Assembly: GCA_002298605.1 (NCBI GenBank)
Contig: DBKS01000055.1
Location: 47,251-111,250, forward strand
Direction of reading: 5' to 3'
Source: Bifidobacterium sp. UBA744
GTDB lineage: Bacteria > Actinomycetota > Actinomycetes > Actinomycetales > Bifidobacteriaceae
DNA length: 64,000 bases
The position numbers and the translations under genes were made by a program. How positions within the stretch are numbered: position 1 is the first letter of the stretch; the number at the start of each line of letters is the position of its first letter. The notes beneath the pieces are model-generated. The model saw nothing but the letters and a program-made list of their open reading frames with translations, was not told where the DNA came from and did not search any database. This document shows positions 38,656 to 48,698 of this stretch, one piece after another.

Positions 38656-39615
38656 ATGAGAGAGCATCCGGGGATCACAGAAGCGCTCACGATGGCCCGT
38701 CTTCAGCAACGATGCGCGTACGGCGCAAACGCCACGATGCGCAAAGCGTTCTCCAGACGTGTTCGAGAAGGCGTCTTGCTGACACCATTTCGCAACGTCT
38801 TCATCGAACATGAACACTGGAATCAGTTGAGCCGCTGCGAGCAAACGCTTTATATCGCACGCACACTTTCGATACTGCATGAACGCTGGGTGTTCGCCGG
38901 TCTTACCGCGGCCGACGTTCATGGGCTGGACCATAGCTGGCGTCTGCACGACGGCAGCGTGCAAATCGTCGACGCCAAACGATCGGGAAAGATTTCGAAT
39001 CAGCGCATCGAGCGCATATACAAAGCGACAGTCACCATGCAATCGGTTGGCGGCATACAAGTCACCGATATGACAAGCACAGTCATCGACTGCTGCCTGA
39101 GACTTTCCTTCGAGCAATCGCTGCCCATAGTGGATGCGGCGTTGCGTAAAGGAATGTCCAAAGAATCATTGACGGAGCGTCTGTCGTCAACCGCCCCAAG
39201 AAACGAACACCTCAGTCGACTGCTGCGATATGCGGATGGGGCGAGCGAGAATGGAGGCGAATCATGGGTCAGGGCGAAAATCCTTGCCATGGGATTCGCC
39301 AAGCCGGAATTACAGGTTGAATTCGTCAGCCCGCGCAATCATCGCCAACGATACCGCGTCGATTTCCTATGGCGCTTATATGACGGGCGCATCATCGTTC
39401 TGGAATTTGATGGCACACGCAAGTATGTGGATCCCGACATGACCAATGGACGAACAATCAGACAGGTTGTCGAGCGGCAGATTCAACGCGATCGCGAACT
39501 GCGGCAAGCTGGAGTAACCACGATTGTGCACTGCTTCATTGATGAAGTATCCACACAATTGTTTGAAAAGCTCACATCAGCTGGAGTGCCTTGGGTAGGA
39601 CGTCCATTCGACTAG
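38656..39615 (+). CDS. AbiEi-antitoxin-like protein with C-terminal DUF559/Vsr-like nuclease fold
   Basis: A 319-residue protein resembling a large actinobacterial family annotated as AbiEi-type antitoxin-like or DUF559 proteins. The N-terminal part looks like a winged helix (ARLQQRCAYGANATMRKAFS, VREGVLLTPFRNVFI). The middle contains the family pattern AGLTAADVHGLDH and TDMTSTVIDCCLRLSFEQSL. The C-terminal part (about 215-319) has RYRVDFLWRLYDGRIIVLEF followed by DGTRKYVD, a D...E-x-D arrangement reminiscent of PD-(D/E)xK nucleases. No AbiEii toxin gene is adjacent, so it is solitary. Base use is more AT-rich than the neighbours, suggesting acquisition. Activity is not established. Confidence 0.75.
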   Translation: MREHPGITEALTMARLQQRCAYGANATMRKAFSRRVREGVLLTPFRNVFIEHEHWNQLSRCEQTLYIARTLSILHERWVFAGLTAADVHGLDHSWRLHDGSVQIVDAKRSGKISNQRIERIYKATVTMQSVGGIQVTDMTSTVIDCCLRLSFEQSLPIVDAALRKGMSKESLTERLSSTAPRNEHLSRLLRYADGASENGGESWVRAKILAMGFAKPELQVEFVSPRNHRQRYRVDFLWRLYDGRIIVLEFDGTRKYVDPDMTNGRTIRQVVERQIQRDRELRQAGVTTIVHCFIDEVSTQLFEKLTSAGVPWVGRPFD

Positions 39616-39661
39616 CGCATCTGGTTTTCTGTCCCGAAGCTGCGAGGCTGATGGCGTTCTC

Positions 39662-39769
39662 CCCAAGCCTGGGACGCTTCTCGTCCCCTCAGCGGGTCAA
39701 AATTGAGAAGAATGCGATTACGCCCCCGGATTTGGGCCGCAAAAAGCAGATTAGCGTCCCGACCTTGGG
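39662..39769. repeat. Interrupted inverted repeat spanning the aroQ 3' end
   Basis: CCCAAG-CCT-GGGACGC (39662-39677) matches the reverse complement of GCGTCCC-GAC-CTTGGG (39754-39769) at 13 of 16 positions, with 76 bases between. A nested small hairpin GGGACG-CTTCT-CGTCCC lies at 39671-39687. The right arm covers the last codons of aroQ. It may act as the aroQ terminator or be a remnant of a small repeat element. Confidence 0.5.
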
Positions 39770-40212
39770 ATATCCAACAGATGCGCCACGGCGTCGAGCG
39801 CAAGCCTGTACCCGTAGAAGCCCATGCCGGTGATGGTGCCCGTGGCGACGGGGCTGATCACCGAACGCTTGCGGAATTCATCCCGCGCCGAAGGATTGGA
39901 GATATGCACCTCCATGAGGGGCAGCCCCTCGTCGATCACCATATGGGCGGCATCCGCCAACGCATATGAATAATGCGTGAACGCGGCGGGGTTCATCACC
40001 ACCGGGGTCTTCTCGTCGGCAGCCTGATGCATCCAGCGGACCATTTCGGCCTCGTCGTCGGTCTGACGCACCTCGACCTCCAGACCGAGTTCCTGACCCC
40101 ATGCGACGCATTCCCGGCGCAGGGTCTCGAGATCCTGCTTGCCGTACACGTCGGGCTGGCGTACACCAAGACGCCCCAGATTCGGTCCGTTCACCACGAT
40201 GACCTTGGTCAT
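39751..40212 (-). CDS. aroQ: 3-dehydroquinate dehydratase, type II
   Basis: A 153-residue type II dehydroquinase of the shikimate pathway. It starts [21 protein letters not shown], with the catalytic tyrosine in this region, and continues with [17 protein letters not shown] and [20 protein letters not shown]. Final [14 protein letters not shown] is typical. The ATG overlaps the aroKB stop by 4 bases (ATGA), so it is the last gene of aroC-aroKB-aroQ. The last codons fall within an inverted repeat. Confidence 0.96.
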   Translation of the reverse strand: MTKVIVVNGPNLGRLGVRQPDVYGKQDLETLRRECVAWGQELGLEVEVRQTDDEAEMVRWMHQAADEKTPVVMNPAAFTHYSYALADAAHMVIDEGLPLMEVHISNPSARDEFRKRSVISPVATGTITGMGFYGYRLALDAVAHLLDIPRSGR

Positions 40213-41828
40213 TTCTGAATCCTTTCGAAAGCCTCGCGTACGGCATCGGCCGGCGGATTGTCAAGATGCACCGGATGCCCGATGCGATCCAGCACCACAA
40301 AACGGAGGGTATTGCCGCGGGCCTTCTTGTCGCGGTGCATCAGGGCGAGCACATCGTCAAAGGATCCGTTGGCCCACGAAGTCGGCAGTCCCAGTGACGT
40401 CAGCAGCGAACGATGGTAATCGACCAGATTCTGATCGATCAGTCCGACCAGATGCGCCAATTCAGCGGCATAGACCATACCCACCGCAACGGCGTTGCCG
40501 TGACGCCAACGGAAATGCTCGAGCTTTTCTATGGCATGCCCCATGGTGTGGCCATAGTTGAGGAATTCGCGCAACCCGGACTCTTTGAGATCCGAAGAGA
40601 CATGGTAGGCCTTGACGGACACCGTGCGCTCGATCAGCTGTGCGACGATGTCTTCGAGATCACCGTCGAAGGCGTTCCCGTCGAAGGATCTCAGCTCGCC
40701 CGCATGAGCCTCGAGAATCGACAGAATCGCCTGGTCCCTGATGAAGCCGGACTTCGCCACCTCGCCCAGTCCCTCGACGAAGATATCGTTCGGCAGCGTG
40801 CGAAGCGTGGTGAGATCGGCCAGTACGCCCGCCGGCGTATAAAACGATCCGACGAGATTCTTGCCTTGCGGGGTGTTGATGCCGGTTTTACCGCCAGTCG
40901 AGGCGTCGACCATGGCCAGCAACGACGTCGGACAGTTGACGTAGCGCACGCCGCGCATCCATGTGGCGGCGACAAAGCCCGCGAGGTCCGTAGCGGCGCC
41001 ACCTCCGAGACCGACCACCGCATCGGAGCGGGTGAAGCCCTCATCGCCCAGACGCTGCCATATGCCATTGGCCACTTCGATGGTTTTGCCATGCTCGGCA
41101 TCGGGAATCCGCAGGTCGAGCACCTCGTACCCGGCCTTGCGCAGCAGGGTGCGCGCCCGATCCGAGTGACGCTGCACGCTGGCCGTGTGGATCAGGGCCA
41201 CACGCACGGGCTTGTCCCCCAGCATTTCGGCCACATGATTCGTGCTTCCCTCGCCGATTACAACATCATACGGGTCGACGCCACCTACATGGACCCGATG
41301 CTCTCTCATCATATCCACCAACTTTCGTGCGGCGCCCATCGGCGTGAATCCATGTGTTTGCACACGTTCGTTCGCCAATTTGCTGTACACCGGGTGCCGA
41401 AGCTCGTACAACTCCCTCCACCGGGCGTCCGAATCGCCGGCCAGCATGGGACGGCCACCGGATTTGCGTGCGCGTTCCATGGCCTCCCGGGGATCGGCCT
41501 CGAGATAGATCACCGTGCCGCCCTGTTCGATATACCGTTCGAGAGCCTTGTGCGTCGCCGGATTCATCGGGGCCCCTCCGCCGAGCGACAGCACGCCGGT
41601 AAATGACGTCAGCATATCGGCGATCACCCTGTGCTCGAGCTTGCGGAACGCCGGCTCGCCGTATTCGTCGAAATACTGCGCGATCCTCATGCCGGACTCA
41701 TGCTCGATCTCGACGTCGGAATCGGCGAACGGCAGGTCGAGTAGGGAGGCCGCCTCTTTGCCGACGCGGGTTTTGCCGGCACCCATCATGCCGATAATCA
41801 CGGCCCTGGGCCGAATGGGCGATGCCAT
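40209..41828 (-). CDS. aroKB: Fused shikimate kinase / 3-dehydroquinate synthase
   Basis: A 539-residue bifunctional protein. Residues about 1-170 are shikimate kinase: P-loop [39 protein letters not shown] and [14 protein letters not shown]. Residues about 180-539 are 3-dehydroquinate synthase: [66 protein letters not shown], and the metal histidines in [21 protein letters not shown]. The two activities catalyse non-consecutive steps (fifth and second). The start is uncertain: ATG 41828 with GAGGTG upstream, or GTG 41837 overlapping the aroC stop. Fusion of aroK and aroB is seen in bifidobacteria (recalled knowledge). Confidence 0.95.
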   Translation of the reverse strand: MASPIRPRAVIIGMMGAGKTRVGKEAASLLDLPFADSDVEIEHESGMRIAQYFDEYGEPAFRKLEHRVIADMLTSFTGVLSLGGGAPMNPATHKALERYIEQGGTVIYLEADPREAMERARKSGGRPMLAGDSDARWRELYELRHPVYSKLANERVQTHGFTPMGAARKLVDMMREHRVHVGGVDPYDVVIGEGSTNHVAEMLGDKPVRVALIHTASVQRHSDRARTLLRKAGYEVLDLRIPDAEHGKTIEVANGIWQRLGDEGFTRSDAVVGLGGGAATDLAGFVAATWMRGVRYVNCPTSLLAMVDASTGGKTGINTPQGKNLVGSFYTPAGVLADLTTLRTLPNDIFVEGLGEVAKSGFIRDQAILSILEAHAGELRSFDGNAFDGDLEDIVAQLIERTVSVKAYHVSSDLKESGLREFLNYGHTMGHAIEKLEHFRWRHGNAVAVGMVYAAELAHLVGLIDQNLVDYHRSLLTSLGLPTSWANGSFDDVLALMHRDKKARGNTLRFVVLDRIGHPVHLDNPPADAVREAFERIQK

Positions 41829-41833
41829 GCCGC

Positions 41834-43021
41834 TCACCTCAGATGCTCCGGCCACGAGGCCACATAGGATTCGAAGTTACGACGGGTCTCCTGAAGGGAG
41901 TCTCCACCAAACTTCTCCAGCGCAAACTGCGCAAGCACCAAGCGCATCATGGCCTCACCCACCACGGCGGCCGCGGGAACTGCTGTGGCGTCCGAACGCT
42001 GGTTGATGGCCGTCGCCACCTCGCCCGTGAGCACGTCAACGGTCTTCAGCGCCTTGGGCAATGACGAGATGGGCTTCATCGCCGCACGCACGCGAATCGG
42101 CTGCCCATTCGACATGGATCCCTCGAGACCGCCGGCGCGATTCGACAAACGGGAAATCCTGCCATCGGCATTCACCACGATCTCGTCATGGGCCTGGGAG
42201 CCGGGGCGCATGGCCTCCTGGAATCCGTCTCCGATCTCCACGCCCTTGATGGCCTGGATCGACATGAACGCGGCGGCGAGGGCGGCGTCAAGACGTCGGT
42301 CAGACTCCACATAGGTACCGAGGCCAGCGGGCACGCCGTAGGCGATGACCTCAATGACGCCGCCCAACGTGTCGCCGGCGGCCTTGGCCTCGTCGATGCG
42401 AGCCATCATGCGTCGCTCGGCGGCCTTGTCCAAAGTGCGCACAGGCGAGGCGTCCAGGGCTGCAAGGTCATCCGGGGTAGGCAGCGCGGCGTCCTCGTCC
42501 ACACCTACTCCCCCTATGGAAATCACATGGGAAACCGTGCAAACGCCCAGAGCCTGCTCGAGGAAATTCTTCGCCACGGCACCCAATGCCACACGCGACG
42601 CGGTTTCCCTGGCGCTCGAACGTTCGAGAATCGGACGGGCATCGGTAAAACCGTACTTGCGCATGCCAGTCAGGTCGGCATGGCCGGGACGGGGACGGCT
42701 CAGCGGGGCATTGCGCCCCTCGGCCGGCAGCTCATGGTCCAGCGGATCGGCGCTCATGACCTCGGTCCACTTGGGCCATTCGGTATTGGCTATTTCGATG
42801 GCGATCGGCGAGCCCAACGTGACGCCGTGACGCACACCGGTGAGCAGACGAACCTTGTCCTGTTCAAACTTCATGCGGGCACCGCGCCCATAACCCAGTC
42901 GGCGTCGCGCCAGTGCATCGACGATTTCCTGCGTGGTGATGTTCAGGCCCGCGGGCAGCCCCTCGATCATGGCGACCAGCGCCTCGCCATGGGACTCTCC
43001 TGCCGTCTGCCAGCGCAACAT
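41834..43021 (-). CDS. aroC: Chorismate synthase
   Basis: A 395-residue enzyme for the last shikimate step, using reduced FMN. Signatures: [18 protein letters not shown] at the N-terminus, [54 protein letters not shown] and the C-terminal [17 protein letters not shown]. The ATG at 43021 ([10 protein letters not shown]) has GAGAGGAG 5 bases upstream. It is divergent from the prepilin peptidase gene, with only 48 bases between the starts, and leads aroC-aroKB-aroQ. Confidence 0.96.
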   Translation of the reverse strand: MLRWQTAGESHGEALVAMIEGLPAGLNITTQEIVDALARRRLGYGRGARMKFEQDKVRLLTGVRHGVTLGSPIAIEIANTEWPKWTEVMSADPLDHELPAEGRNAPLSRPRPGHADLTGMRKYGFTDARPILERSSARETASRVALGAVAKNFLEQALGVCTVSHVISIGGVGVDEDAALPTPDDLAALDASPVRTLDKAAERRMMARIDEAKAAGDTLGGVIEVIAYGVPAGLGTYVESDRRLDAALAAAFMSIQAIKGVEIGDGFQEAMRPGSQAHDEIVVNADGRISRLSNRAGGLEGSMSNGQPIRVRAAMKPISSLPKALKTVDVLTGEVATAINQRSDATAVPAAAVVGEAMMRLVLAQFALEKFGGDSLQETRRNFESYVASWPEHLR

Positions 43022-43069
43022 CCGAACTCCTCTCGTCATCCTTGGAACACTTCGGTATATCCTACCGTC

Positions 43070-43522
43070 ATGCCCTACCTAGTTTTGCTGCCGAGTCTGC
43101 TATGTGGAGCGGCCGTGTCGTACACCGACATCCGCGAACGCCGCGTGCCGAGGCGATGGATCGCGCTCGGATATGCGACGCAGTTCCTCGCGCTGCTCCT
43201 GTGGTGCGTTTCAAGCAACCAGCTGTTCACGCTTATGCTCGCCGTGGTGATCTCCCTCGCCGCGGCGGTGCTGCAACTGCTGTTGGGGCTCATCAAGCCG
43301 GGATCCCTCGGGTTTGGCGACGTGACGATCACTTTGGTGATGGGGCTTGCGGTCGGCGCGGTGGGATGGACCGCCGTGCTGTACTGGTGGATCGCCATGG
43401 GCGTCATCGGACTGGCGGCCATTGGGATCAATGCACGGATGCGCGGACGGCATGACGTCCCGTTCGCCCCGGTGATCGTGGCCTCAAGCGTGCTGGGGGT
43501 GCTGCTGGCCTCATTCGCCTGA
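43070..43522 (+). CDS. Small A24 prepilin peptidase (TadV/CpaA-type)
   Basis: A 150-residue membrane aspartic peptidase. The first catalytic Asp is in [13 protein letters not shown] and the second in the GxGD motif [13 protein letters not shown]. About five membrane helices are visible. It lacks the N-terminal methyltransferase domain of PilD, as in Tad/Flp pilus systems, so it probably cleaves Flp-type prepilins. No pilin gene lies nearby. It is divergent from aroC inside an otherwise conserved mltG-aro block. Confidence 0.85.
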   Translation: MPYLVLLPSLLCGAAVSYTDIRERRVPRRWIALGYATQFLALLLWCVSSNQLFTLMLAVVISLAAAVLQLLLGLIKPGSLGFGDVTITLVMGLAVGAVGWTAVLYWWIAMGVIGLAAIGINARMRGRHDVPFAPVIVASSVLGVLLASFA

Positions 43523-43535
43523 CCACGAACAGATG

Positions 43536-43565
43536 GCGTGGGGCCTTCACGGCAAGTCCCCACGC
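43536..43565. terminator. Hairpin between prepilin peptidase and mltG
   Basis: Stem GCGTGGGG/CCCCACGC (43536-43543 with 43558-43565) between convergent genes. There is no T-run on either strand. Confidence 0.55.
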
Positions 43566-43581
43566 GAGCCGACGACGGCAA

Positions 43582-44766
43582 TCAGTTGGCGTTGGCGTTG
43601 GCGCTCTTATATTCGTCTCGGATCTTCCAGAATTCGGCTTCGGTGGCAACGAATTTCGTTTCGCCGGTCTGCAGATTCGTCGTGACGAAATACAGCCAAT
43701 TGCCTTCTTCCGGATTCATCGCCGTCTGGATGGCATTATCGCCCGGATTGCTGATCGGGCTTGGCGGCAGCCCCTTGTTGATACGCGTGTTGTATGCGTT
43801 CGACGCGTCGTTAAGCATCGCATCGGTGAGCTTGCTCGGCGATGTGTTGGCGCCGTAGGCGACGGTGGAATCCATGCCGAGCGGCATGCCGGCCTGCAGG
43901 CGGTTCTCGATTACCCGAGACACCTTGCCGTAGTATTCCGGACGATTTACCTCGGCTTCGGCGATGGAGGCGATGATCATGATGCGTTCTCGATCGGCTC
44001 CGGAGGGGACGCCCAGTCCATCGAGCTTGGCGACGCGCTTGTCGACCATCGCCTTGAGGATGTCGGAGGCCGACTTGTTCTTAACGCCATAGGAGCCAGG
44101 CTCCAGCCATCCCTCAAAATGGCCGTTGGCCTCGCTCGGCAGGATTCCCGAGCCTCCAGAATTCACGATCGAGTCGAATTCGCTCTGGTCGATGCCGGAC
44201 ATCTGCACGATATTCGCGATGACGTCGGACACACGTTCGCCGGCCTTGACCTCGACGAATCCACCCGCTTTGGACGAATCGGAAAGAATCGCCAGTACGT
44301 TCCTCGCCGACATCTTCTGCTGCAGCTGGAATGTTCCCGGATAGAGAACGGGATTGCCCGCGTTCGCCACCGCCTGGGTGAACGCCGTCGAGGACTTGAC
44401 GATATCCACCTCGGCAAGCTTCTGGGCGATCTGGGCGACGCCCTCACCTTCTTCGATGGAGAATTCGACGCTGCCGGTCGCCTCGTCGCTGTCGTAATCG
44501 ACGATTTGACTGGTTCGCGCCGCATTGGCATGCCGGATGCTCTTCAGCTCGCCATACGCAAACCATCCGCAGGTGGCGACCAGGGCAAGTGCGAGAACCA
44601 CCAGCAGGATTTTGACCGCTCCCCGGTATTGCGCCCTTTTCCGCTTACGGCGCATTTCCTTGCGCGACTTGGGCGGAATAGGCGGCATGGCGCTTGGCGT
44701 CGGTTCCTCGCCGCGAGCCACCCACTGGGTGTTCTCGGCAAAAAAATCTTGGAAATCGTCAGCCAC
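43582..44766 (-). CDS. mltG: Endolytic murein transglycosylase MltG
   Basis: A 394-residue cell-wall enzyme thought to release nascent glycan strands. A basic cytoplasmic lead (SRKEMRRKRKRAQYRG) is followed by one membrane helix at about 52-70, then a LysM-like region (SIEEGEGVAQIAQKLAEVDI) and the YceG catalytic domain. That domain has EGWLEPGSYGV, the likely catalytic Glu in IIASIAEAEV, IENRLQAGMPLGMDSTVAYG and LPPSPISNPGDNAIQTAMNP. The start is GTG at 44766 with AAGGAG 6 bases upstream; it overlaps the ruvX end by 8 bases. Part of the alaS-ruvX-mltG set. Confidence 0.95.
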   Translation of the reverse strand: MADDFQDFFAENTQWVARGEEPTPSAMPPIPPKSRKEMRRKRKRAQYRGAVKILLVVLALALVATCGWFAYGELKSIRHANAARTSQIVDYDSDEATGSVEFSIEEGEGVAQIAQKLAEVDIVKSSTAFTQAVANAGNPVLYPGTFQLQQKMSARNVLAILSDSSKAGGFVEVKAGERVSDVIANIVQMSGIDQSEFDSIVNSGGSGILPSEANGHFEGWLEPGSYGVKNKSASDILKAMVDKRVAKLDGLGVPSGADRERIMIIASIAEAEVNRPEYYGKVSRVIENRLQAGMPLGMDSTVAYGANTSPSKLTDAMLNDASNAYNTRINKGLPPSPISNPGDNAIQTAMNPEEGNWLYFVTTNLQTGETKFVATEAEFWKIRDEYKSANANAN

Positions 44767-45241
44767 CAAGCACTCCTTTATCAGCGGTCCGTCGATCCAA
44801 AGCCGATTGCAGAATATTGACCGCGGACTGCTGATCGACCTTCGGGCGATGCCCACGACTTGAAATGTTGGCCTCGAACAATTGACGGTGCGCGCTCACC
44901 GTGGTCAACCGTTCGTCCTCCAGCGACACCGTCGGTGGACGCCTTCCGACGAATTGCCGTCCCGCCCCGTCCCGTTCCATGCGCTTGACCAGATTGGAGG
45001 CCCAGCGGCGGGCTTTTTTGGCGCTTTTCCCCTCGGTCCCGTCAAGCTGCAATGGCAACCCGATCACTACATGACTCACCCGCTCGTCTTCGATAAGGTC
45101 AATCACCTCATCGATGGCATAAAAGGAATCACCGAAGACCTGAATATTACCGGCGGGGTGGGCAAGGGTGAGTTCGGGGTCGGACAAGGCAAGTCCGACC
45201 CTTGCATCACCGAGGTCCACCCCGAGCCATACTGCTGTCAC
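44759..45241 (-). CDS. ruvX: RuvX/YqgF, Holliday-junction-resolvase-fold protein (pre-16S nuclease family)
   Basis: A 160-residue YqgF protein with an RNase H-like fold. N-terminal motif VWLGVDLGDARVGLALSDP holds the first acidic residue; VIGLPLQLDGTEGKSA and LEDERLTTVSAHRQL follow; the last acidic motif is KVDQQSAVNILQSAL. The family acts in pre-16S rRNA 5' processing. The GTG at 45241 lies 7 bases after the alaS stop; longer in-frame starts would overlap alaS by up to 155 bases. Confidence 0.93.
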   Translation of the reverse strand: MTAVWLGVDLGDARVGLALSDPELTLAHPAGNIQVFGDSFYAIDEVIDLIEDERVSHVVIGLPLQLDGTEGKSAKKARRWASNLVKRMERDGAGRQFVGRRPPTVSLEDERLTTVSAHRQLFEANISSRGHRPKVDQQSAVNILQSALDRRTADKGVLGG

Positions 45242-45248
45242 AGCTGTG

Positions 45249-47930
45249 TCAGGCCTTCTGCGCCTCGTCAACCAGCGCGTCGAGCGCCTGGTTGATCTTG
45301 GCGGCGTCCTGACCGCCGCCCTGGGCGAAGTCGGGCCTGCCGCCGCCGCCACCGCCGAGCATCTTGGATGCGCCGCGCACCAGATCGCCGGCCTTGATGC
45401 CAAGCTTGCGAGCCGCGTCGTTCGTGGCCACCACCACGAGCGGCTTGTTCTCTTCGGTCACGCCAGCCATGGCGACCACCACCGGATCAGCTTCGCCGAG
45501 CTGTGCTCGCACATCGGTCACGGCCTTCTTCAGCGCATCGAAGGAGCCGAAATTGCCCACGTTCTTCGCAACCGCCTTCACGGAGGCGGCCGACGTCTTG
45601 GCTTCGGCGACCAGCTGCGGCACCACGGCATTGAGCTGGGCGGCGTACATGGCGTTGAGCTTCTGATCCGATTCCTTGAGCTTGGCGAGCAGCGTGGTGA
45701 CGCGTTCGGCGAGCTCATCGGGACGGGCGTTCACCATGTCGGACAGCTGGGACACCAGGGCATGTTCACGAGCGTTGAACTCATAGGCCCCCTGGCCGAC
45801 CACGGCGTCAACGCGGCGAACGCCGGAGCCGATGGAGGCTTCCGACATGATGTTGATGGAACCGATCTTGCCGACGTGGTCCACATGGGTACCGCCGCAC
45901 AGCTCACGACTCCAACCGTCTTCGCCGATGGAAACCACGCGCACGATGTCACCGTACTTCTCGCCGAACAGGTGCATGGCGCCAAGGGCGATGGCTTCAT
46001 CGAACTTCATCTCCCGGGTGGTGACGGCCAGGTTGTCGCGCAGCTTCTCGTTCACGCGGGCTTCGACGGCGTTCATCGCGCTCTTGCTCGGCGCGGAGGA
46101 CCACTGGAAATCGAAGCGGAGACGGTTCGGGGCGTCTTCGGAACCACGCTGGGTGGCCTGCGGGCCAAGCTCCTCGCGCAGCGCCTTGTGCACCATATGG
46201 GTTGCGGTGTGCGAGCGGGCGATGGCGCCACGGCGCTCAAGGTCGATGCTGGCGTTCACTTCAGCGCCCACGACCAGCGTTCCCTCAGTCAACCGGCACT
46301 GATGCACAATGAGATCCTTGATCGGCTTCTGCACATCGTCGACTTCGAGCACGGCGCCGTCATCGGACAGGATCTCACCCTGGTCGGCGAGCTGACCACC
46401 GGCCTGGGCGTAGAACGGGGTGCGATCGAGGATGACCTCGACATTCGCCGGTCCGGTAACCGCCGGCACCGAGCCCTTGCCTTCGACCATGATGCCGAGA
46501 ACCTTGGCGCGGGCCGACATGTCGGTGTATCCGAGGAAGTCGATCGGCCTGACCAGTGTCTTCTTGAAGTCGTCATACACCGACAGATCAACATTGTGGC
46601 GCTTCTTCAGCGCATCGGCGCGGGCACGGGACTTCTGCTCGGCCATCAGCTCGCGGAACTTGGCCTCATCGACCTTGACACCCTGTTCCTCGGCCATTTC
46701 CAGTGTCAATTCGATCGGGAAGCCATAGGTGTCGTGCAGCTTGAAGGCGTCGGCACCGGATACGATGGCATCGGCACCGGAATCCTTGGCCTTCTTCACG
46801 GCGACGTCGAGAATGTCGATGCCGGCGCTCAGCGTGCGCCGGAAAGCGTCCTCCTCGCCGTAGGCGGATTCGGACACATCATGGAAGGTGTCGTTCAGCT
46901 CCGGATAGCTGGCCTCCATGGCGGTCTTGGACACCGGGAACAGCGTGGGCAGCACGGCATCCTCGACCCCGAGCACGCGCATGGCCTCGATGGTCCGACG
47001 CAGCAGACGGCGCAGCACATATCCGCGGCCGTTGTTGGACGGACGCACGCCGTCGGACATGATCATCAGGGCGGAACGCACATGGTCAGCCACGACGCGG
47101 AACTTGACGTCCATCGCGTTGTCGTCGCCGTACTTGAGGCCCGACAGCTTCTCGGCGGCCTCAATGACCGGGAACACCTCGTCGGTTTCGTAGATGTTCT
47201 GCTTGCCCTGCATCAGATAGGCCAAACGCTCAAGGCCGGCGCCCGTATCGATGTTCTTGTTCTCCAGCTCGCCGACGATATGCAGATCCGTCTTCGACTT
47301 GACGTTGTCGACTTCATAGTTCTCGAACACGAGATCCCAGATCTCGATGTACCGGTTCTCGTCGGCGATCGGGCCGCCCTCAACGCCATAGGCCGGGCCG
47401 CGGTCCACGTAGATCTCGGAGCACGGGCCGCCGGGGCCGGGGCCGCCGGTTGTCCAGAAGTTGTCCTCCATGCCCATGATCTGGATATGGTCGGGGTCGA
47501 CGCCTTCGTTGCGCCACATCGAGCGGGCTTCCTCGTCATCGGTGAAGGTGGTCATCCACAGCTTCTCCGGGTCGAAGCCGTAGCCGCCTTTGCTCTGCGG
47601 GGTCGTCAGCAGCTCCCAGGCGAAATGGATGGCCTCCTCCTTGAAATAATCTCCGAAGGAGAAGTTGCCGAGCATCTGGAAGAAGGTGCCGTGACGGGTG
47701 GTTTTGCCGACCTCGTCGATGTCGAGCGTACGCACGCACTTCTGATTGGACGTCACGCGGTGCTTGGGCGGGGTCTGCTCGCCCATCAGATACGGAATGA
47801 ACGGAACCATGCCCGCGATGGTGAACAGCGTGGTGGGGTTCGGCGAAATCAGCGAGGCAGACGGAACCACGAGATGGCCGTGCTTCGCAAAATAATCGAG
47901 GTAGCGCTTGGCGATTTCGGACGTGCGCAA
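45249..47930 (-). CDS. alaS: Alanyl-tRNA synthetase
   Basis: An 893-residue class II synthetase. Motifs in order: [39 protein letters not shown], the catalytic region ending [27 protein letters not shown], and the editing domain with [17 protein letters not shown] and [15 protein letters not shown]. The C-Ala domain ends in a glycine-rich stretch ([17 protein letters not shown]). The start is TTG at 47930 with AAGGAG 8 bases upstream; no ATG or GTG fits. It follows DUF948 and DUF6167 genes and precedes ruvX and mltG. Confidence 0.96.
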   Translation of the reverse strand: MRTSEIAKRYLDYFAKHGHLVVPSASLISPNPTTLFTIAGMVPFIPYLMGEQTPPKHRVTSNQKCVRTLDIDEVGKTTRHGTFFQMLGNFSFGDYFKEEAIHFAWELLTTPQSKGGYGFDPEKLWMTTFTDDEEARSMWRNEGVDPDHIQIMGMEDNFWTTGGPGPGGPCSEIYVDRGPAYGVEGGPIADENRYIEIWDLVFENYEVDNVKSKTDLHIVGELENKNIDTGAGLERLAYLMQGKQNIYETDEVFPVIEAAEKLSGLKYGDDNAMDVKFRVVADHVRSALMIMSDGVRPSNNGRGYVLRRLLRRTIEAMRVLGVEDAVLPTLFPVSKTAMEASYPELNDTFHDVSESAYGEEDAFRRTLSAGIDILDVAVKKAKDSGADAIVSGADAFKLHDTYGFPIELTLEMAEEQGVKVDEAKFRELMAEQKSRARADALKKRHNVDLSVYDDFKKTLVRPIDFLGYTDMSARAKVLGIMVEGKGSVPAVTGPANVEVILDRTPFYAQAGGQLADQGEILSDDGAVLEVDDVQKPIKDLIVHQCRLTEGTLVVGAEVNASIDLERRGAIARSHTATHMVHKALREELGPQATQRGSEDAPNRLRFDFQWSSAPSKSAMNAVEARVNEKLRDNLAVTTREMKFDEAIALGAMHLFGEKYGDIVRVVSIGEDGWSRELCGGTHVDHVGKIGSINIMSEASIGSGVRRVDAVVGQGAYEFNAREHALVSQLSDMVNARPDELAERVTTLLAKLKESDQKLNAMYAAQLNAVVPQLVAEAKTSAASVKAVAKNVGNFGSFDALKKAVTDVRAQLGEADPVVVAMAGVTEENKPLVVVATNDAARKLGIKAGDLVRGASKMLGGGGGGRPDFAQGGGQDAAKINQALDALVDEAQKA

Positions 47931-47968
47931 GGTGGAAACTCCTTGATTGATTGTTGATTGATATAAGT

Positions 47969-48205
47969 TCAGCGGTTGTTGGTGAGGTATTTCCCGGCCA
48001 GTTCTTCCTCCCTCTGGATCCGAGCCGCGTTGAAGTCCTCCCACAGCCCCTGCAGAGTGCGAATGGTCACGTTGTCCTGATCGGGCCCAAGAACAAACTG
48101 GCGGGCGGCGTCAGGCGTGTGCGCCCTGACATAGGCCTGTGCCTTGGCGACCATCACGACGCCGGCGGCCATGCCGACGCCGATCCAGAAGAGTCGTTTG
48201 AGCAT
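47969..48205 (-). CDS. DUF6167-like small protein upstream of alaS
   Basis: A 78-residue protein with one N-terminal hydrophobic helix ([18 protein letters not shown]) and a hydrophilic tail, [15 protein letters not shown] near its end. Small proteins of this kind are regularly found between DUF948 and alaS in actinobacteria. The start codon shares its A with the stop of the DUF948 gene (TGATG), so coupling is certain at the sequence level. Function unknown. Confidence 0.8.
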   Translation of the reverse strand: MLKRLFWIGVGMAAGVVMVAKAQAYVRAHTPDAARQFVLGPDQDNVTIRTLQGLWEDFNAARIQREEELAGKYLTNNR

Positions 48206-48624
48206 CAGGCCTCCTTTGCGTTTGAACCGTTGTCGCGGGGCTGTCCGGCATCCTGGTCGTTCCCCCGGGCACGCTTGTTGAAAAACGCCTGGACCGTGGT
48301 CTTCGCCGCGTAGATGGCGGACTGGGCCTTGATAACCGGCTTGCCCAGGAATGACCCGTACAAATCCGTCAAGGCGCCGACATTGTTCGCGGTGGTGGAT
48401 GCCGCGGCGGAAATCCTGTTGACGTCGTCGAGGGACTTGTTGACCTGCCTGACCGTGGTCACCGACTCGTCGAGCGCGGGAAGTGCATGATCGCCGGTCT
48501 GTTTGACGGTTTCGGCGATCTGATCGAACAGTTTGCCCAAGCGAATCAGCGGATAGATCATGAACCCGGCGAGCACCACGAACGCGATCGCCGCGATCAG
48601 GCCGGCAATCTGTCCTACATCCAT
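48205..48624 (-). CDS. DUF948 membrane-anchored coiled-coil protein
   Basis: A 139-residue protein with an N-terminal helix (IAGLIAAIAFVVLAGFMIYP) followed by a region of heptad-like pattern (LGKLFDQIAETVKQTGDHAL, VRQVNKSLDDVNRIS), typical of DUF948. The charged C-terminus (KRARGNDQDAGQPRDNG) is probably disordered. The ATG at 48624 has GGGAGGAAGT just upstream; an in-frame ATG at 48666 is less likely. It belongs to the conserved rpsD-DUF948-DUF6167-alaS order. Function unknown; possibly envelope-linked. Confidence 0.85.
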   Translation of the reverse strand: MDVGQIAGLIAAIAFVVLAGFMIYPLIRLGKLFDQIAETVKQTGDHALPALDESVTTVRQVNKSLDDVNRISAAASTTANNVGALTDLYGSFLGKPVIKAQSAIYAAKTTVQAFFNKRARGNDQDAGQPRDNGSNAKEA

Positions 48625-48698
48625 ACTTCCTCCCTGTTCACACAGTAACTTGCCCAAGGCTATCACCGAGCCCCTATTTTTATGCTCGTCGTCGCCCG

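Noticed and set aside
38656..39615. AbiE toxin-antitoxin pair
   Set aside because: The gene resembles the AbiEi side, but the next gene is aroQ on the other strand and no nucleotidyltransferase-type toxin gene is near.
45168..47957. Long plus-strand open frame opposite alaS
   Set aside because: Exactly shadows alaS; no start context and no family resemblance. Similar mirrors lie opposite pcrA, pyrG, sufB, lepA and guaA.
47931..47968. T-box or other leader for alaS
   Set aside because: Only 38 bases separate alaS from the upstream gene, too short for a T-box. The ilvE upstream region also lacks the T-box core.
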